From: Desmodesmus armatus
Lineage: Eukaryota > Chlorophyta > Chlorophyceae > Sphaeropleales > Scenedesmaceae
Direction of reading: 5' to 3'
Assembly: GCA_007449985.2 (NCBI GenBank)
Contig: VIIQ02000775.1
Location: forward strand, 62,001-126,000
DNA length: 64,000 nucleotides
In this document: in pieces, positions 25,601 to 37,817 of the stretch
How the letters are laid out: each line of letters starts with the position of its first letter
How positions within the stretch are numbered: the stretch's first letter is position 1
Made by a program: the position numbers and the translations under genes
The notes under the pieces: model-generated
What the model was told of the DNA's origin: nothing
Database searches by the model: none
Seen by the model: the letters and a program-made list of their open reading frames with translations, nothing else

Positions 25601-28600
25601 CAGCATGTTCAGGTGGGTCACTGGCACAGAATGACTTGTCGACGTCAGCCTCAGGATTGTGTAGATGCCTTGTTGCGCGCGCTTCCTTTACCAGCAAGTT
25701 GCTCAGCCTGGCTGAAGCGCTGTCGCAGTTCTGCTAGACTGTATGTGAGTGTTTGAACGAATGAGGCTGCTCTTAAAAGTGTGACTGATGAGTTGTGCTT
25801 TCACCGGTTGCGCACCCCGGACTTCGTGCATGTAGCACTGTCACATAGAACGTCTAACGCCCGGGTGGCGTCAGTACTGCATCGATTCCGTCCTGCTGTT
25901 TTTGATACAAGTGGGCATACCCTGGATTGTGCAGACTGGGGTTTCATAGGTGGCTGGTTTTCTGGGCGAGGCTTTCTCATTGTGGGGCTGCTGCTGCCAA
26001 GGTGGTAAACGGTTGCTGCTGCTAGTGTGCTGCTGCTGTATGTCTGTCACAAACAGGCTGCTGATGGCCATTCCCGGCCTTCCAAGGGCCTGGAGAGTAG
26101 CGCTTTTGATTTGAAAATCAGATACGACATGATCGGGTACCATATGGCATAGCACTCATTGCTCAACGGCAAGCTTCCAGCAGCAGCAGCAGCAGCAGCG
26201 AGTGAACGTGTATGCTGCACCCTTATACCCCTGTCCTGCTCCTTTTGTCCACGCAAGTGTTGCTGATGGGCTTGATCCGCTGATGTCCTTATCTGTTCGG
26301 CACATCCACAGCTGACGGTCTGTTAGTAACCAATTAGTCAACTCGCGCTTGCCCCGCAACCTGGGCCCGAAGACCGCATCAAACGCTTAATATTGTATCG
26401 TCGAGCACGTTTGTGCTGCCGTGAGGCTTGCGGTGCTTTAGGCATGTGCAAGGATATCGTCCATGTTCATGAGGGTGTCTTTGCAACCAGGCGTTAATAG
26501 GGTACAGTCGTGACTCCACCGCCACCTACAAATACACACGACTATTTTGGCAATGGTGCCTTTTGCATTCCGGCCGACAGCAGCAGGATCAATATTTGCG
26601 TTCGCTGCTGCTGCATCCATAACCAGCTCACAATCAGGATTTCTACTCCTTATTAGTACATTGTCAACCAACGGCCAGCCAAGGCCTGCTCTGGCACCTC
26701 TTGGACCTTACTCCAGACAACTTTTGGCAGTCATGTGTGTGGGTGTGAGACCCGTGCGCTGTATTGGCATCTATTCCTAAAGGAATCGATGCAATAGAAC
26801 AGTTGAGGGGCAAGGGTCGGACCTTGGCACTGACCACCCAGTACGTGTGCACCTGCAGGACCCAGACACTCAAGCTGCCTGCAGACACTCCCTATGAAGT
26901 TCAGGTGAGCCACACCCCCTTGCAAGCAAACAGCCCGCAGGGACTGCAGCGCACACATAGTGTGACAGAGCGGGTGCTGTATTCTTCTGGAATCCCATCA
27001 ACTTTGTGAGCGCCAAGGCCACACCCCACTGTGCGCCAGTGCGCCATCGGTGTACAGTGTTAGGGGGTGCGAAGTTTGGTCGGGATTTGGACATGTGCTG
27101 TCGTGACATGAATGTATGCCCAGCCTGATGGATGATGGGGCCTGGGTCTCTGCGTTTGCTGCTGTCGTGCTATGGCTGCATGCAGATGTTTGCTGCCAAC
27201 ATCGGCTGGGCCGCACCAGCAGGGCTGGGCTTTGCACTCGGCACGCAGAAGCGTATGCTGGTGGTTGGTGGTGACGGTGGGCTGCAGATGACATCCGGCA
27301 GCATTGGCGACTACGTGAAGTGTGGCACTAACGCCATCTGGGTCTGTGTCAACAACGACGGATGTGAGTGACAGCGCCCACAACCACAAACAGCTGTATG
27401 CATGTGTATGTGGTTGACGTGCCATTAGGACGTGTTGTCGTTGGTCCTGCCGCATGGTGAAAGGGTGTGCAAACTTTCAGGGCATGCTGCTGTGCTGACT
27501 CAGCTGTGCATGGCTGGGCACTGACTCACACTCGAGCCAGCGATGAGGGCTGTATTTACCATGTGACATGGTGTCGTGTAAATGAGAACCACCTCATATC
27601 ACCCACCCATGCGTGCATGCTGCTGTTGCCTGTGCTCCAGATCTTATTGAGCGCTACTTATCACCCATCCCTGACTCCTCCTACAACTACGTGCAGCAAT
27701 GGGACTACAGCATGCTGGCTCAGGCCATGTGCGGCAGGGGCGGCAAGTTCAAGGTGTTCAAGGTAGGTCAGGGACGCATGACAGCTTCCCCACCCATGCC
27801 TATCAAACACAACATCGTCCACCCTCCATCGAGCATGCACTTGCATTGCAGCTTTCTGGACATTGACGACGTGTGTGTGGGGGGGGGGGTTAACCCTTAA
27901 ACCCTAAACCTCAATACCTTTCTGCTGTCAATCAAGTGCATGCTCACTTCCACCACACCTGCTAGCAAGACAAGGCCTGTCAAACCTTGTCTACTGTGTG
28001 TGCATGCTCTCATGGCTCCCACAGCCAGTGTGTGGCCAGCACTCTATACATAGAGCGCTGCTCTGACATGGTGCCGCTGTCATAGTTGTATGATACTTGA
28101 CAGTCCCCACTGCCCACACCCCCTGCTGCTACAGGTGGCATCTGAGGCCGAAATGGTGTCAGCCCTAAGGGAGGCCAAGCAGCTGTCAGACCACTTCATC
28201 TTCATAGAAGTCCTTGTGGACAAACGCGATGCAGCACCTGCCGCCACCGCACTGCGGCAGGGATTCATGGCACACCATTTCAGCTCGATCTCTGGCTACA
28301 GGCACCTCAACCTGGGCGCCAGCATGGCAGGCGGCAGTAGCATCACTGCCGGGCACGATGGCTGCGTGTCGGCTGGTACAGAGGTGGGTGGCAGCAGCGG
28401 CGGGGCCCGGGAGGGCGCAAGCCCTGCACTGAATGGTTCTACAGGAGGAGCTGGTGACCTGGAGGTTGTAGCTGGGCCTGGGTTTGAGCCTGGAGTCCCT
28501 GCACATGCCCTGAAAGTGAAGGGTACCATGCACCCTGCAGCTGGCAGCAGCACCTGCCTTGCCTCAGTGGCTGCGGCGCATGGCCTGGCTGAGGGAAGCC

Positions 28601-28719
28601 CCCCTGCAGCTGGGGGTGCAGGTGGTGTAGGAGTTGAGGGTGTAAGGCATGGGGCCAGCAGGCTGGGGTTGGTGCCGGCCAAGAGGCCAGCAGAGGTTGA
28701 GGCAGGAGACAGCGACTAG
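22611..28719 (+). CDS. PDC: Pyruvate decarboxylase (thiamine-diphosphate enzyme)
   Basis: Thirteen phase-compatible exons: 22611-22740, 22889-22972, 23132-23260, 23488-23581, 23870-23986, 24180-24353, 24580-24808, 25073-25179, 25409-25612, 26859-26904, 27186-27363, 27641-27762 and 28135-28719, about 732 residues. The protein converts pyruvate to acetaldehyde and CO2 in ethanol fermentation. Family marks are the VPGDFN start of the pyrimidine-binding domain, the catalytic Glu in NCNSELAAAYAADGYARAR, the HHTLGN dihistidine and the diphosphate/Mg motif GGDGGLQMT...VNNDG followed by YLIERY. The core ends near HFSSISGYRHLNLG. A further ~130 residues, rich in Gly, Ala and Ser, make it longer than the usual 560-610 residues. 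No transit peptide is evident, which fits a cytosolic enzyme. The intron between the ninth and tenth exons is about 1.25 kb, far longer than the others. Confidence 0.95.
25613..26858 (+). other. Unusually long PDC intron
   Basis: This 1246-base intron is several times longer than the other PDC introns and looks richer in A/T. It contains a short CAG run near 26178-26199. No coding remnant, terminal repeat or target duplication was found in it. Confidence 0.5.
27890..27910. repeat. Telomere-like CCCTAAA tract in a PDC intron
   Basis: A short TTAACCCTTAAACCCTAAAC tract follows a G10-type run inside the last PDC intron. It holds about two and a half units of the TTTAGGG complement. Confidence 0.55.
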
Positions 28720-30675
28720 AAGGGTAGCAGAGTGAGAGGAGAGGGGGTCGTTCTTTGTGGAGTGCATGTTGTTGTAATGTGGTGCAGGGGTATGTGCGAG
28801 TGGTTGTGTATTGTTTGCTTTGTTCCATCTCTCCCGCTGACTGGCGTGCATGTATCGCTTAGCGCCCAGCGCAAATTTGTGCCACACCCTATTGTATGGC
28901 ACACAGGCAAAGCAGCGCGTACCTGTGGTGACCAATGCACCACTCATCACTTCGCATGCAGCAATGCCTGCTGGGCTTTGCAGTTGTTGTGCATTCAGCA
29001 CTGCCAACTGGCCAAATCTGCCCATCAACAGCTGCAGCCTTGTACAACATTCAAGGAGTGATTCCTTGCAGGATGTCAGGGCCCTGACCCGGCGTCAGCA
29101 TGCTGAGGGTTGCGCTCCCGCACCGCAGCAGGCCTTTGTACAACAACAAATGGCATTGTGGCCTTGCGCCAATGCTGTCATGGCCACTGAAACCCTGAAA
29201 CAGGGTGCTGGCTCTGGTCTGGGAGCAGGGTTGTTTGGCAAGAGCTGGCCACCTGCAGCCACCCTCAGTGTGAATTGCCAGTTTAAATGCATGGCATATG
29301 GTGCAGGGTATGTCCCATGGTGCCACCATGCTGCACTGTTGTATAATAGTTTCTGGCGACCAGCCAGTTGCGTCAGGAATTGGTGGGTGTTGGTGGAATG
29401 GACCCATTGTTTCATATCAGACAGGGTCTGTCAGCATACTACTCCTGATCGTGTGCTCCATGCCACGCTGTGGTGTCGAGTGCTGAGTTTGGTGCTGGCC
29501 AGCCAGTAGGCTGCAAAGTACTGTGCTCATGCATATGTGTGAGCGGAACGGCAGAGGGAGGCAAAAGGAGGTGTCACAACGATACCGACAGCAAACACGT
29601 GATGTGTCTGTGGTTCCTTATGCCAGTTGTATCCAAGGTGCCTGAAACATGGCTCCTGCGCTTACAGGGGGACAGTCAGTCAGTGGGTTTCAGCGTCCAT
29701 CTGTGTCTGGCCATATTCGTTGTGATGCGGCACCATGGTTGTTGATGGCGGACGCAGTGCCAGACCATGCCGTTTGTTCTTGTTCCCAGGCTCAACAACA
29801 CTTGACAGTGCAGTCAGCTGTGTGACAGCAGTTTGGTTCTTCATCAGCTGCATGCTACATATGTCTGGGGGCTGCAACACCGCCCCTGGGCAGCCTTTCA
29901 AGGAGGCATGTGGCCCCTTTGCAGGCAAGCAAGTGTTGCCAATGACTATTTGCAGTCTTGTGGCAGGGTAGGCGCCAGGACCGTAGGGGCCAGGGCACAT
30001 GTTTTTCACAGACACATCAAGCATTGCGGCGCGATGGGGTTGACACGACGACACTTGGGTGCGGCCATGTGCTGCTTGGTCATTCTGTTTGTGACAGTCT
30101 GGGTGCGCTCATGTTATCCAGGCCATCCTGCCGCAGGCTTGCCAAGCCAGTGGCTGCTTGTTTTGATCAACGTCAGGCTTTCCCATGGATCACCGACCCT
30201 CACAGCTGTCTCCCAGCGGCATGACTGGGGTGTTGGCACAGCTATTGCCATGGGCGGTGCGGTTGGTTGGTGTTGGCAGAGGAGGTGGGCACCACCTGCT
30301 GTGCTGCTGGCGCTGCTGCCTAGCAGTGCTGACAAGGCAAGCACTGCTGGTGTTTCGCAAGTATGACTAGAGTGGCCACTTGCCGTGGCTTCTGTACATT
30401 ATGTATTTTTGTTGGTAAGTGATTTCACAGCATTTGGATGGCGGCCGTTGCCCAACCAGGCTTCAGTAACTTGGGTCTCAAGACCAACTGGTCCTCTGAC
30501 CAGTCTGTTGGCTCGTTCAAACCCACACCGCTGTGAGGAGTCCCTACCAACTTCATGGCACCCGCTTGACCTACCCCTGACGTCCCCAAGCTGGTCTAAC
30601 CCACACTCGGCCTCGCACGTTGTCCAAAGGAAAGCTTGATCGCAGTCAGATCACAAGCAGCTACGCCGCACGATC
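28720..30675. other. Intergenic between PDC and proteasome beta-1
   Basis: About 2 kb with no supportable gene. It holds the PDC 3' UTR (TGTAA at 28773-28777) and the proteasome gene promoter. Reading frames of up to ~220 codons here show no domain motifs or splice pattern. Confidence 0.5.
28773..28777 (+). terminator. TGTAA polyadenylation motif, PDC
   Basis: The TGTAA motif lies 54 bases after the PDC stop codon, in the expected orientation for chlorophyte 3' end formation. Confidence 0.5.
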
Positions 30676-32127
30676 ATGGACGCTGGACCACACGATTACC
30701 TGCGTGATGTTGCACTAGGCACATCTATCATAGCAGTGTCATTTCCAGGTGGGCTGGGTCGTTGCTTTCGGGCTTACTTCATGCACCAGTGTGCACCATG
30801 CATGCTGTGCAGCCCAGTACCGTGCAGCTGCCCCAAACCATTATCGTGATAGCAGCAAGTCAGCTGAACCCTTCTGCTGTCCCCGTGTCTCTTTGTAGGA
30901 GGTGTCGTGCTTGGGGCAGACTCGCGCACCAGTAGCGGTTCCTATGTGGCGAACAGGGTGCAGGACAAGATCACACCACTGGCAGGTGGGTGGCCCAGCA
31001 TGTGTTATGGCATGTGCCTTGACACCTGACAGCATCTTGCAGCAGGCAGGGCCCAGGCTCCCCCCATAACATCTGATTATGGGTGGCAAGCCTGTTGTGC
31101 AGCCGAAGCTGTGCACGTGATGTGCGAGGCTGATGGGAAGGGGACACTGCATCGCAGCATCTGCTAACGGGAACGTCCGGATGCTGATGTCTGTGCATGC
31201 CTTTTCCACTTGTGCTGCAGACCGTGTGTACCTGTGCAGGTCAGGCTCAGCCAGTGATACACAGGCCATGGCAAGCTATGTGCAGCACTGGATTGCAGAG
31301 CACCAAGCAGAGAAAAACAGCCCAGTCAATGTGCACACCGCAGCAAACCTGGCGATGCAGCTCGCATACAACAACAAGAACCAGCTGCAGGCTGGCCTCA
31401 TCATAGCTGGCTGGGACGAGCACAACGGCGGCAGCGTGTATGCCATCCCACTGGGCGGCACCCTGCTGAAGGTGCGTTGGTGCTGCAGGGACACTGGAAG
31501 GGACCCCAGGACATACACAGGCATTGGCACGGCAGGCACACTGCAATAGGACCGCAGGGCGTACACAGGCATTGGTACACACGGGTGATGTCGGTTCAGT
31601 GTGGGGCAGGCACATCTGTGTCATGGAGACATGCCAGCGTGCTTGCAGGGGGTGTCAGCAGCACCGGGGATGTGGCAGCGCACAGCAAGCATTGCTCAGA
31701 AGTTGCAGCCTTCTAGCGCAGGGAGTCTGCATCACTCTTCGAGCTGCAGCAGTGCCGAAGCAGCAGGTGGTGGGCACCAGTGTCACCAAGTGCTGCAGCA
31801 GCAGTTTGAGTAGCAGGCTTACATTGCTCCTACCTCCCTCTCTTTTTGTCGCAGGTGCCCTACAGCATTGGTGGTAGTGGCTCTGCCTACATCACAGGCT
31901 GGTGCGACAAGCACTTCAGGGAGGACTTCACAGCTGAGGAGGCACATGCCTTTGTCAGGCAGGCCCTCACACACGCCATGGCACGTGATGCATCCTCTGG
32001 GGGCTGCATACGCACGGTCACCATCACCAGCAGCGGCGTCAAGCGCGACTTCCTGCCGGGCAGCAATGTGCCGGCAACCTATGGGGAGCTGCAGACACCA
32101 CAGCAGCGTGTCACAGCCCTGGCTTGA
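30676..32127 (+). CDS. PBA1: 20S proteasome subunit beta-1 (caspase-like active site)
   Basis: Four phase-compatible exons, 30676-30748, 30899-30985, 31221-31471 and 31855-32127, encode about 227 residues, the family's usual size. A 15-residue propeptide ([15 protein letters not shown]) ends in the Gly that precedes the autocatalytic Thr1; the Thr1 codon is 30721-30723. Mature numbering places Asp17 in LGADSRT, Lys33 in VQDKITPL and Arg45 in YLCRSGSA. Arg45 lines the S1 pocket of beta-1 and explains the preference for cleavage after acidic residues. Later motifs [17 protein letters not shown] and [13 protein letters not shown] are typical. The protein forms part of the beta ring of the 20S core, in the nucleus and cytosol. 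Confidence 0.97.
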
Positions 32128-33331
32128 GTTGCTGCTGTGGGTTGAGGTCCAGGCTGTATCCTGTTGTACGATAGTGCGCTTGTTGCGGGCGTTGTCATGC
32201 GTCACTGTGTTGTGCCATGAGACTAATTGTGTAACAAATATGTAGGTGATGCTTTGGTGTGCGCATGGCACCCTAGCCGCCATGGCGGCAGGCCAAGTGC
32301 CATGCACACAGGCACGGGGTCAACAATATGCAGTGTGGGCTATGACTACAACAATTGACTGGTGCAGCAGCCAACAAACTGCGTGCCAAACGCTTGCTGG
32401 GTTGTTGCAACAGCGCAGCGACATCAGTCTGTGTAAGTGCAACGCCGCTCTGTGCGGAGATGCGCGTGTCTGCATGCAGCTACCCAGAGGGCCTGGCTCC
32501 AGGTGTGTGTTACAATGACCTCCCAACACATCAGTCACATTATCTGCAACATCACGTCTGGTAGGGCTACGACACGGTTGCCAAACTGCTGCATAACACT
32601 CCTCTTGCATGGGATAAGCTCGCATGGGATGAGCTGAACCATCTGTCACGGCTGCGTCACAGCAGCACAAATCAGCACTGACGGCACCTGGCGCGGCACA
32701 ACAACGTTCTCACCACTACCAATGGTTGGCACAACCACAGAACCACAAACACTTGACTGATGTAATCCAGAACCGAGGTGATGTAGCCAAGACCAAACAA
32801 GAACACCCACTCGGGCGGTCGCAACCCACGTCTCAGCCCCAAGGGCGCAAGTGAAGGATGGAGCCTACTTATGCTGCTGTGCCCAAGACTCTTAGGTGCA
32901 CCCACTAGACACCCTGATGACACTGGGTCAGCCCCACAAGGCTCAGAACGGCTGTGAGGGACACAACCTGACATCAAAAACCTGTGCGAACTGCACACTT
33001 GTTGTGGACCGTACATAGTATACAAGCAAGCACCAGGGCTTGCACACTAGCTCGTCACTGGCGGCTACAAACAACCGGCACATCAGCATTTGCTGATTGT
33101 TCCGACACTCTCGCATGGTGTCTCTGCGCCTGCCGCCCCACTCACCACGATGCTGCCCCGTTCACCACGTAAGGCAAGTATGTTATACAACAATGCACAG
33201 CACGACAAAGCACAATCTGTGCTGTGGGGGGCCTCGACTTGCACCCCCCAAACTCCCTGTGCTGCATGCCCTTACTCCTGCAGTCAAAAAACTCATATGT
33301 GTTCCTTCACACCATCAGCTCAGGCACTTTT
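32128..33331. other. Convergent intergenic region
   Basis: The 3' flanks of the proteasome gene (plus) and the Rieske gene (minus) meet here. TGTAA at 32230-32234 suits the proteasome transcript, and a minus-strand TGTAA at 32510-32514 could serve the Rieske gene. A minus-strand frame at 32672-33025 has a hydrophobic stretch but no start, splice structure or recognised domain. Confidence 0.45.
32230..32234 (+). terminator. TGTAA polyadenylation motif, proteasome beta-1
   Basis: The TGTAA motif sits about 100 bases after the stop codon of the proteasome gene. Confidence 0.5.
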
Positions 33332-36300
33332 TCACTCAGTTGCCAGGGTGACCTTGACTGGGTCCCCCTTCACCAGGGACAGGCCACCAGCCTTCTGCCA
33401 AGTGTACTTGCTGCTGATGAACTGGGTGTGCCTGAACTCCAGCAGCCTCTCACGCACCCACGCACAGCCGCCTGCAAGCAGCGCAGCCACCACAACCCCG
33501 GGCGCTGCCAGGGTTTTGGCCGCGACTGCCGCCGCAGCAGCAAAGACAGCCAGCAGGACCCCGGCCACTGCTGCAGCGTTGGCTGCTGCCTGCACCAGCT
33601 TCATGCCCTCTTGGCACTGGGGGCAGTGCTTGGTGTGGCGCTCATACCTGCAACAGCAACAGCGGGCGCAACAGCAGGCAGCATGACACCGGGTGAGCGC
33701 ATACATGCATTCGGGCAAGACCAGGCACAGGCACTGCCGCAACAAGCGAGGCCAGATACACACAGGCAGTGCACCAAGACCAGGCACAGAGACACACAGC
33801 AAGTGTACTGGACTGTTGTATGCCTCTTGCCAAGCAACAAAACAAGGGGGCGGGATGCAAGTCAGCAGCTCATTGCATATCGTGCAGATTACTACATGCC
33901 ACACAGCATGCACTGCAAATCCTGCCTGCTTGGACCCCACCCACCAGTCAAAGATGGCGGGCTCTCCAGGTGCTGTGTAGTCCTGGTATGCGTAGCGCGC
34001 ACCCACACCGCTGTTGGGCCCCTCTTGTGCCTTGCCGCCCAGGCGCTGCTGCCACATCTCCTCATACCCGGCCATGTCAAACCACTTGTGTGCGGCCAGC
34101 ACGCCCTGGTCTGCGCGCGCAAAGGAGGCGTAGTCCTTGGGGGTGAGGCCCATTGCGCGCATGTAGGCCTCCTGCAGGCAGCAGCAGGCAAGGAGCGAAA
34201 AGCATTTTTTTGAAAGACAGTAGGGAGCAGGTCAGCTTAACAACAGATGCCACCAGACACGGCTGTTGCCGGCAAGCATATGATAGGTACAGGGAGTCAC
34301 GATCACCCATGACACCGGCTGACAGGGCGAGTCAACATGTCCCAGGTCGCGAATCCCCCCCCCCCCCCCCCCCCCCGCCTGCAACAGGTTAACCCGCGCC
34401 AACAACTAGGAAGGCGGGCGCCCCTGCCAGGGGTGTGGGGACACTCCAACCCACGTTGAGCACAAGCCAAACCTCAAAAGAGGTGCAGCAAGCATATACA
34501 GTGCCCCCACTGGCTTGACCCTGTCACCATGTCCTGGCCACCACAGTCAGTGTCACACCACTCAGTCGCACAGCACGCAACCGGCTGCCCTGCAAACGAG
34601 TCAACACACACCTGCTTGACGTTGACGACTGTGTCCTGGTCTGGCAGTGTGTTCCTGATGAACACCCAGTGGGGCAGGCGGGACATCAGCTCAGCCATGA
34701 GGGACTTCTTGCCACCAGCAGCAGCAGGCTTGAAGGAGCCAAAGGAGAAGCGGCCAAACACGCGGCTCACACCGGGGCGCACGGGTGTGCCCATTGTGGA
34801 GAAGCCACGCACAAAGCCACGGTCGTACACAACCCTGCAGGGTGAGCAGAGGTGGGTGCAGAGAGGCTGTCAGGGCAGCCAGGTGATGCTGGGTGAGGGC
34901 TGTACACAACCTTGCCCGGAAAGGAACGTGCGCAGAGAGGCTGTCAGTGGAGCCATCTGATCCAGGGTGAGGGTTGTACACAACCTTGCATGGGGGGTTG
35001 TGCGCAGAGAGGCTGTCACACAACAACCGCGCCTCTGTGTATGAGCTCAAGATGCAATGGCATTGAGTAACACATGCGCGTATGTGTGTGCATGGGTACA
35101 CATATGATGTGGGGAAGCAGGGAGCTGCAGGCACCATGTGACGATACGTTCTGCAAGGGTGGCCCACCTGAGGGTGTTTGGTGGCACAAATTGCCGCACA
35201 GCCTGCATGCCATTGGCCTTGGCAGTGTAGTGACCATGCTGCACACAGGGCCATGGCAGCAGCACCATGCAGCATGTCAGCAAGTGCAGCCTGTGTTGAT
35301 TTACCTCCGTGACAACAGCAGTCCAATACCGGAGTTGAAAATCCAACAGTGCTGTAGAAGTGGGACAACTAGTGCTGCAGCGTACAGGGTGCATGATAGG
35401 GAGTGTCTGGTACCCAGGGAAAGAGTTGCGGTAACAGTGCACCACTGCCGCAGATAGGCATGCAGTTGTTTGCAATGGAGGTGGAGGGCCAACGATGGCC
35501 AAAAAGAGAAGTGCTTGCGTGCGTCTCACCTCCCAAGTGTAGCCCTCCTTGAGTGTGATAGTGTTGGGTGACACCTTGTTGCCAGGCATGGGCAATGCCT
35601 CAGACATGGGGAAGCCACCTGGAGCCGCCACCGCAGCAACACAACAACAACAGCGGCAGGTCAACAGGTGTTTGCAGATGCAAACATGCCTTCTTTCTCC
35701 TTTGCTTTCATTGAAGTTTTTCCTTCGCTTCCATCACAACAGGCCAGATCCACGTGCACAAGCGCCAAGACTACATCCCTTGCTCAGAAGGCAGGGACTA
35801 AACCTGGCACATAGCAACAGCACCAGGCCCACGTTAGTTCACCCTGGGTCCCAGCCTGTTGCTGAAACATCAAAGTATCCACTTGTAACAACCTCCCCAT
35901 ATATGCCAGTGGACCCGGCGGCTGGCTCACATGTGTGGTGCAGGAAGTTTGCGTGTGTTGGGTCCATGCCCTGCTCCAGCCAGAAGGTGTAGTCCACAGG
36001 TAGCTCACTCATCGCCCACTGAACACCACTGCCAGCCTGCAGCAACAGGAACCCACACCTTCAGTACTGTGTACGACAAACGTCACTCGCTAAGACGCTA
36101 CGCATTCTTGCCTACTGTCAGAGTTGTAACAGCATGGTTGCCCCCACACAGCCTAACCATGATTCTGCTGGCCACACTGCACAATTCGCATCGGAAGATA
36201 GGTTCGCAAATACTGAACCATGACTTTGCTGCCGCTCCCACCTGCTCAGGCATGATGTAGGGCTGCTGTGCCGCCGCCTCCTTCTCTGCCTGAGGTCCAG

Positions 36301-37817
36301 ACTCCAGCCATGCAAACAGCATACCCTCCACCACAGTCGTGGGGTATGACGTCACACATGCACGGGGGGAGGCACGGGCAGCCGCCTCCTTCTCTGGGTC
36401 ACGCATCTGCGGTCAACAACAGCAGCAGGGTTTTGACAGCAATTAATTTATCGCTCACAATACTTGGACAATCTCAAAAAGCGCTCAATACTTGGACAAT
36501 CTCAAAAAGCGCTCAATACTTGGACAATCTCAACAGCCTCAAGTCAAGAAGATGGGTTGTTGGCACAGGACAAGGCAAGCACAGCCAAAGCGACAGCTGC
36601 TATTGGCTGTAGACCAACCTAGGGGAATCACCAGACAAACAGCCACGACTGGCTATGCTGCAGTTGGCAGTCGGAGCATGCTCACTGGGACAATTGCGCT
36701 GCAATTGTGCATGCTGTGTCTGGCAGCTGCTGTCCAAATTGAACTGCTGTGGCAGCAGGAGCTCACTTGTGGGATGCGAGTGCAGGCACCCTCTCCATTG
36801 AACTGCCATCCATGGTACCTGCACAAGGGGGCACACGGCAACAGTGACGTCTCATTCCTTGCGACATTGCTGATCACACACCCAATGCGACTCCACCCCC
36901 CACAAACACACGCTACCCATGGCGCCCGGCGACGTGTGCATCTGGCACCGTCTCCCCACTGCTGCAGTTGATCCAGTCAACTGCTGGTGCGTTTGTAGTC
37001 TATTGAGGTGGCTAGTTCAAGTCACCGCCAGACGCGGACTTTGGTGCATGCTGGACCAATCAAACACATGCCAAGTGCGGCTGGCGCTGGCTGCACTCAC
37101 AGCCGCAGCTACGATCTGAAACGTTCAAACTCCGACGCAGTTGTGTGCTGGCTGTCTGCCTAGTGCCACGCCCAACCACCCTAGTCCCAGGAACCCAGCC
37201 GCCACTCACGAGCACATGAGGGTGCCATCTGCATCGATGCGCCCCTCAGACAGTGGTGCCAGCCTGTGGGGGCACCTGTCCTCCATCACCCGCCAGGACT
37301 CCCCCTTGGGATCAAACCAGACCACGTATGTGTGGCCCAGCATGGTGACTGGCATGGGCTTCTTTGGGTCCAGGTAGTGCAGGGGGATCACGGGCCACCA
37401 GGCCTTGGTCCAGCAAAAGCCCTTTGCATCTGCTGCGTCCTGCAGGGGCTGTGGCACCTGCTGCTGCTGCTTTGCTGGGGAGCTGCTGTCAGGAGGAGGT
37501 GCTGCTGCAGGACAATTGGGAGTGGGTGAGGTGAAATTGCGCAGCAAGACAAGTGAGTCAACTGCCTAGGGCTGAAAATTGGCAGCAAGCTGCCGCCTGC
37601 CCCCCATCAGAGGAAAACAGACGACAACGTGTTTGCTGGTTTACAAGACCGAGCTGCTGGTGATATGTGCGTCACCCTCTCTGCAGGAGAGGAGCAGGCC
37701 CGGATCCTCCCACCCCAGCAGCACACCTGTGGGGGCCTCCAAAGAAGCTGTCCGGGGCACAAGCCTGCTGCTGGTCCGGTTCATGCGCATTACTGGACGT
37801 CCAGCTACCAGCCGCAT
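33332..37817 (-). CDS. Pheophorbide a oxygenase-like Rieske monooxygenase
   Basis: Ten phase-compatible minus-strand exons: 37817-37727, 37504-37210, 36818-36767, 36406-36242, 36036-35931, 35618-35530, 35238-35168, 34834-34612, 34171-33945 and 33647-33332, about 544 residues. The N-terminal ~30 residues (MRLVAGRPVMRMNRTSSRL) look like a plastid transit peptide. The Rieske [2Fe-2S] ligands are in DRCPHRLAPLS and LMCSYHGWQF. The mononuclear iron motif is GMDPTHANFLHH. Near the C-terminus the family's redox-type CxxC (YERHTKHCPQCQEG) precedes two hydrophobic segments. This matches the PAO / PTC52 / TIC55 group of plastid membrane oxygenases that act on chlorophyll-related substrates. Length and CxxC fit PAO well, but PTC52-like identity cannot be excluded. 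A degenerate tandem repeat covers the acceptor of the 34834-34612 exon. Confidence 0.9.
34356..34376. repeat. C21 homopolymer
   Basis: An uninterrupted run of 21 C lies in an intron of the Rieske gene (a G run on the coding strand). Its length may be inexact because of sequencing or assembly limits. Confidence 0.8.
34825..35019. repeat. Degenerate 74-77-bp tandem repeat spanning a splice acceptor
   Basis: Three units begin with GTACACAACC(C/T)TGC at 34825, 34902 and 34976 and share GCAGAGAGGCTGTCA. The first unit contains the true exon start of the minus-strand Rieske gene; the other two are decoys inside the intron. Confidence 0.8.
36458..36533. repeat. 28-bp tandem repeat, 2.7 copies
   Basis: The unit CAATACTTGGACAATCTCAA plus AAAGCGCT is repeated at 36458, 36486 and 36514 (the last partial) within a Rieske-gene intron. 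Copies are identical, which suggests recent expansion. Confidence 0.9.

Noticed and set aside
30440..30545. tRNA-like stretch with GTTCAAACCC
   Set aside because: No cloverleaf could be drawn; the anticodon arm lacks U33 and the acceptor stem does not pair.
31505..31585. Partial repeat around ACACAGGCATTGG in a proteasome-gene intron
   Set aside because: Only two short imperfect copies; too little to call a repeat of interest.
32672..33025. Minus-strand frame with a hydrophobic segment
   Set aside because: No credible start, no splice pattern, no recognised family; treated as intergenic.
34831..35368. Open minus-strand frame over the tandem repeat, as Rieske-gene coding
   Set aside because: Exon 35238-35168 joins in phase to 34834-34612 and gives family-like sequence (RQFVPPNTLRVVYDRGF); the intervening frame is repeat sequence.
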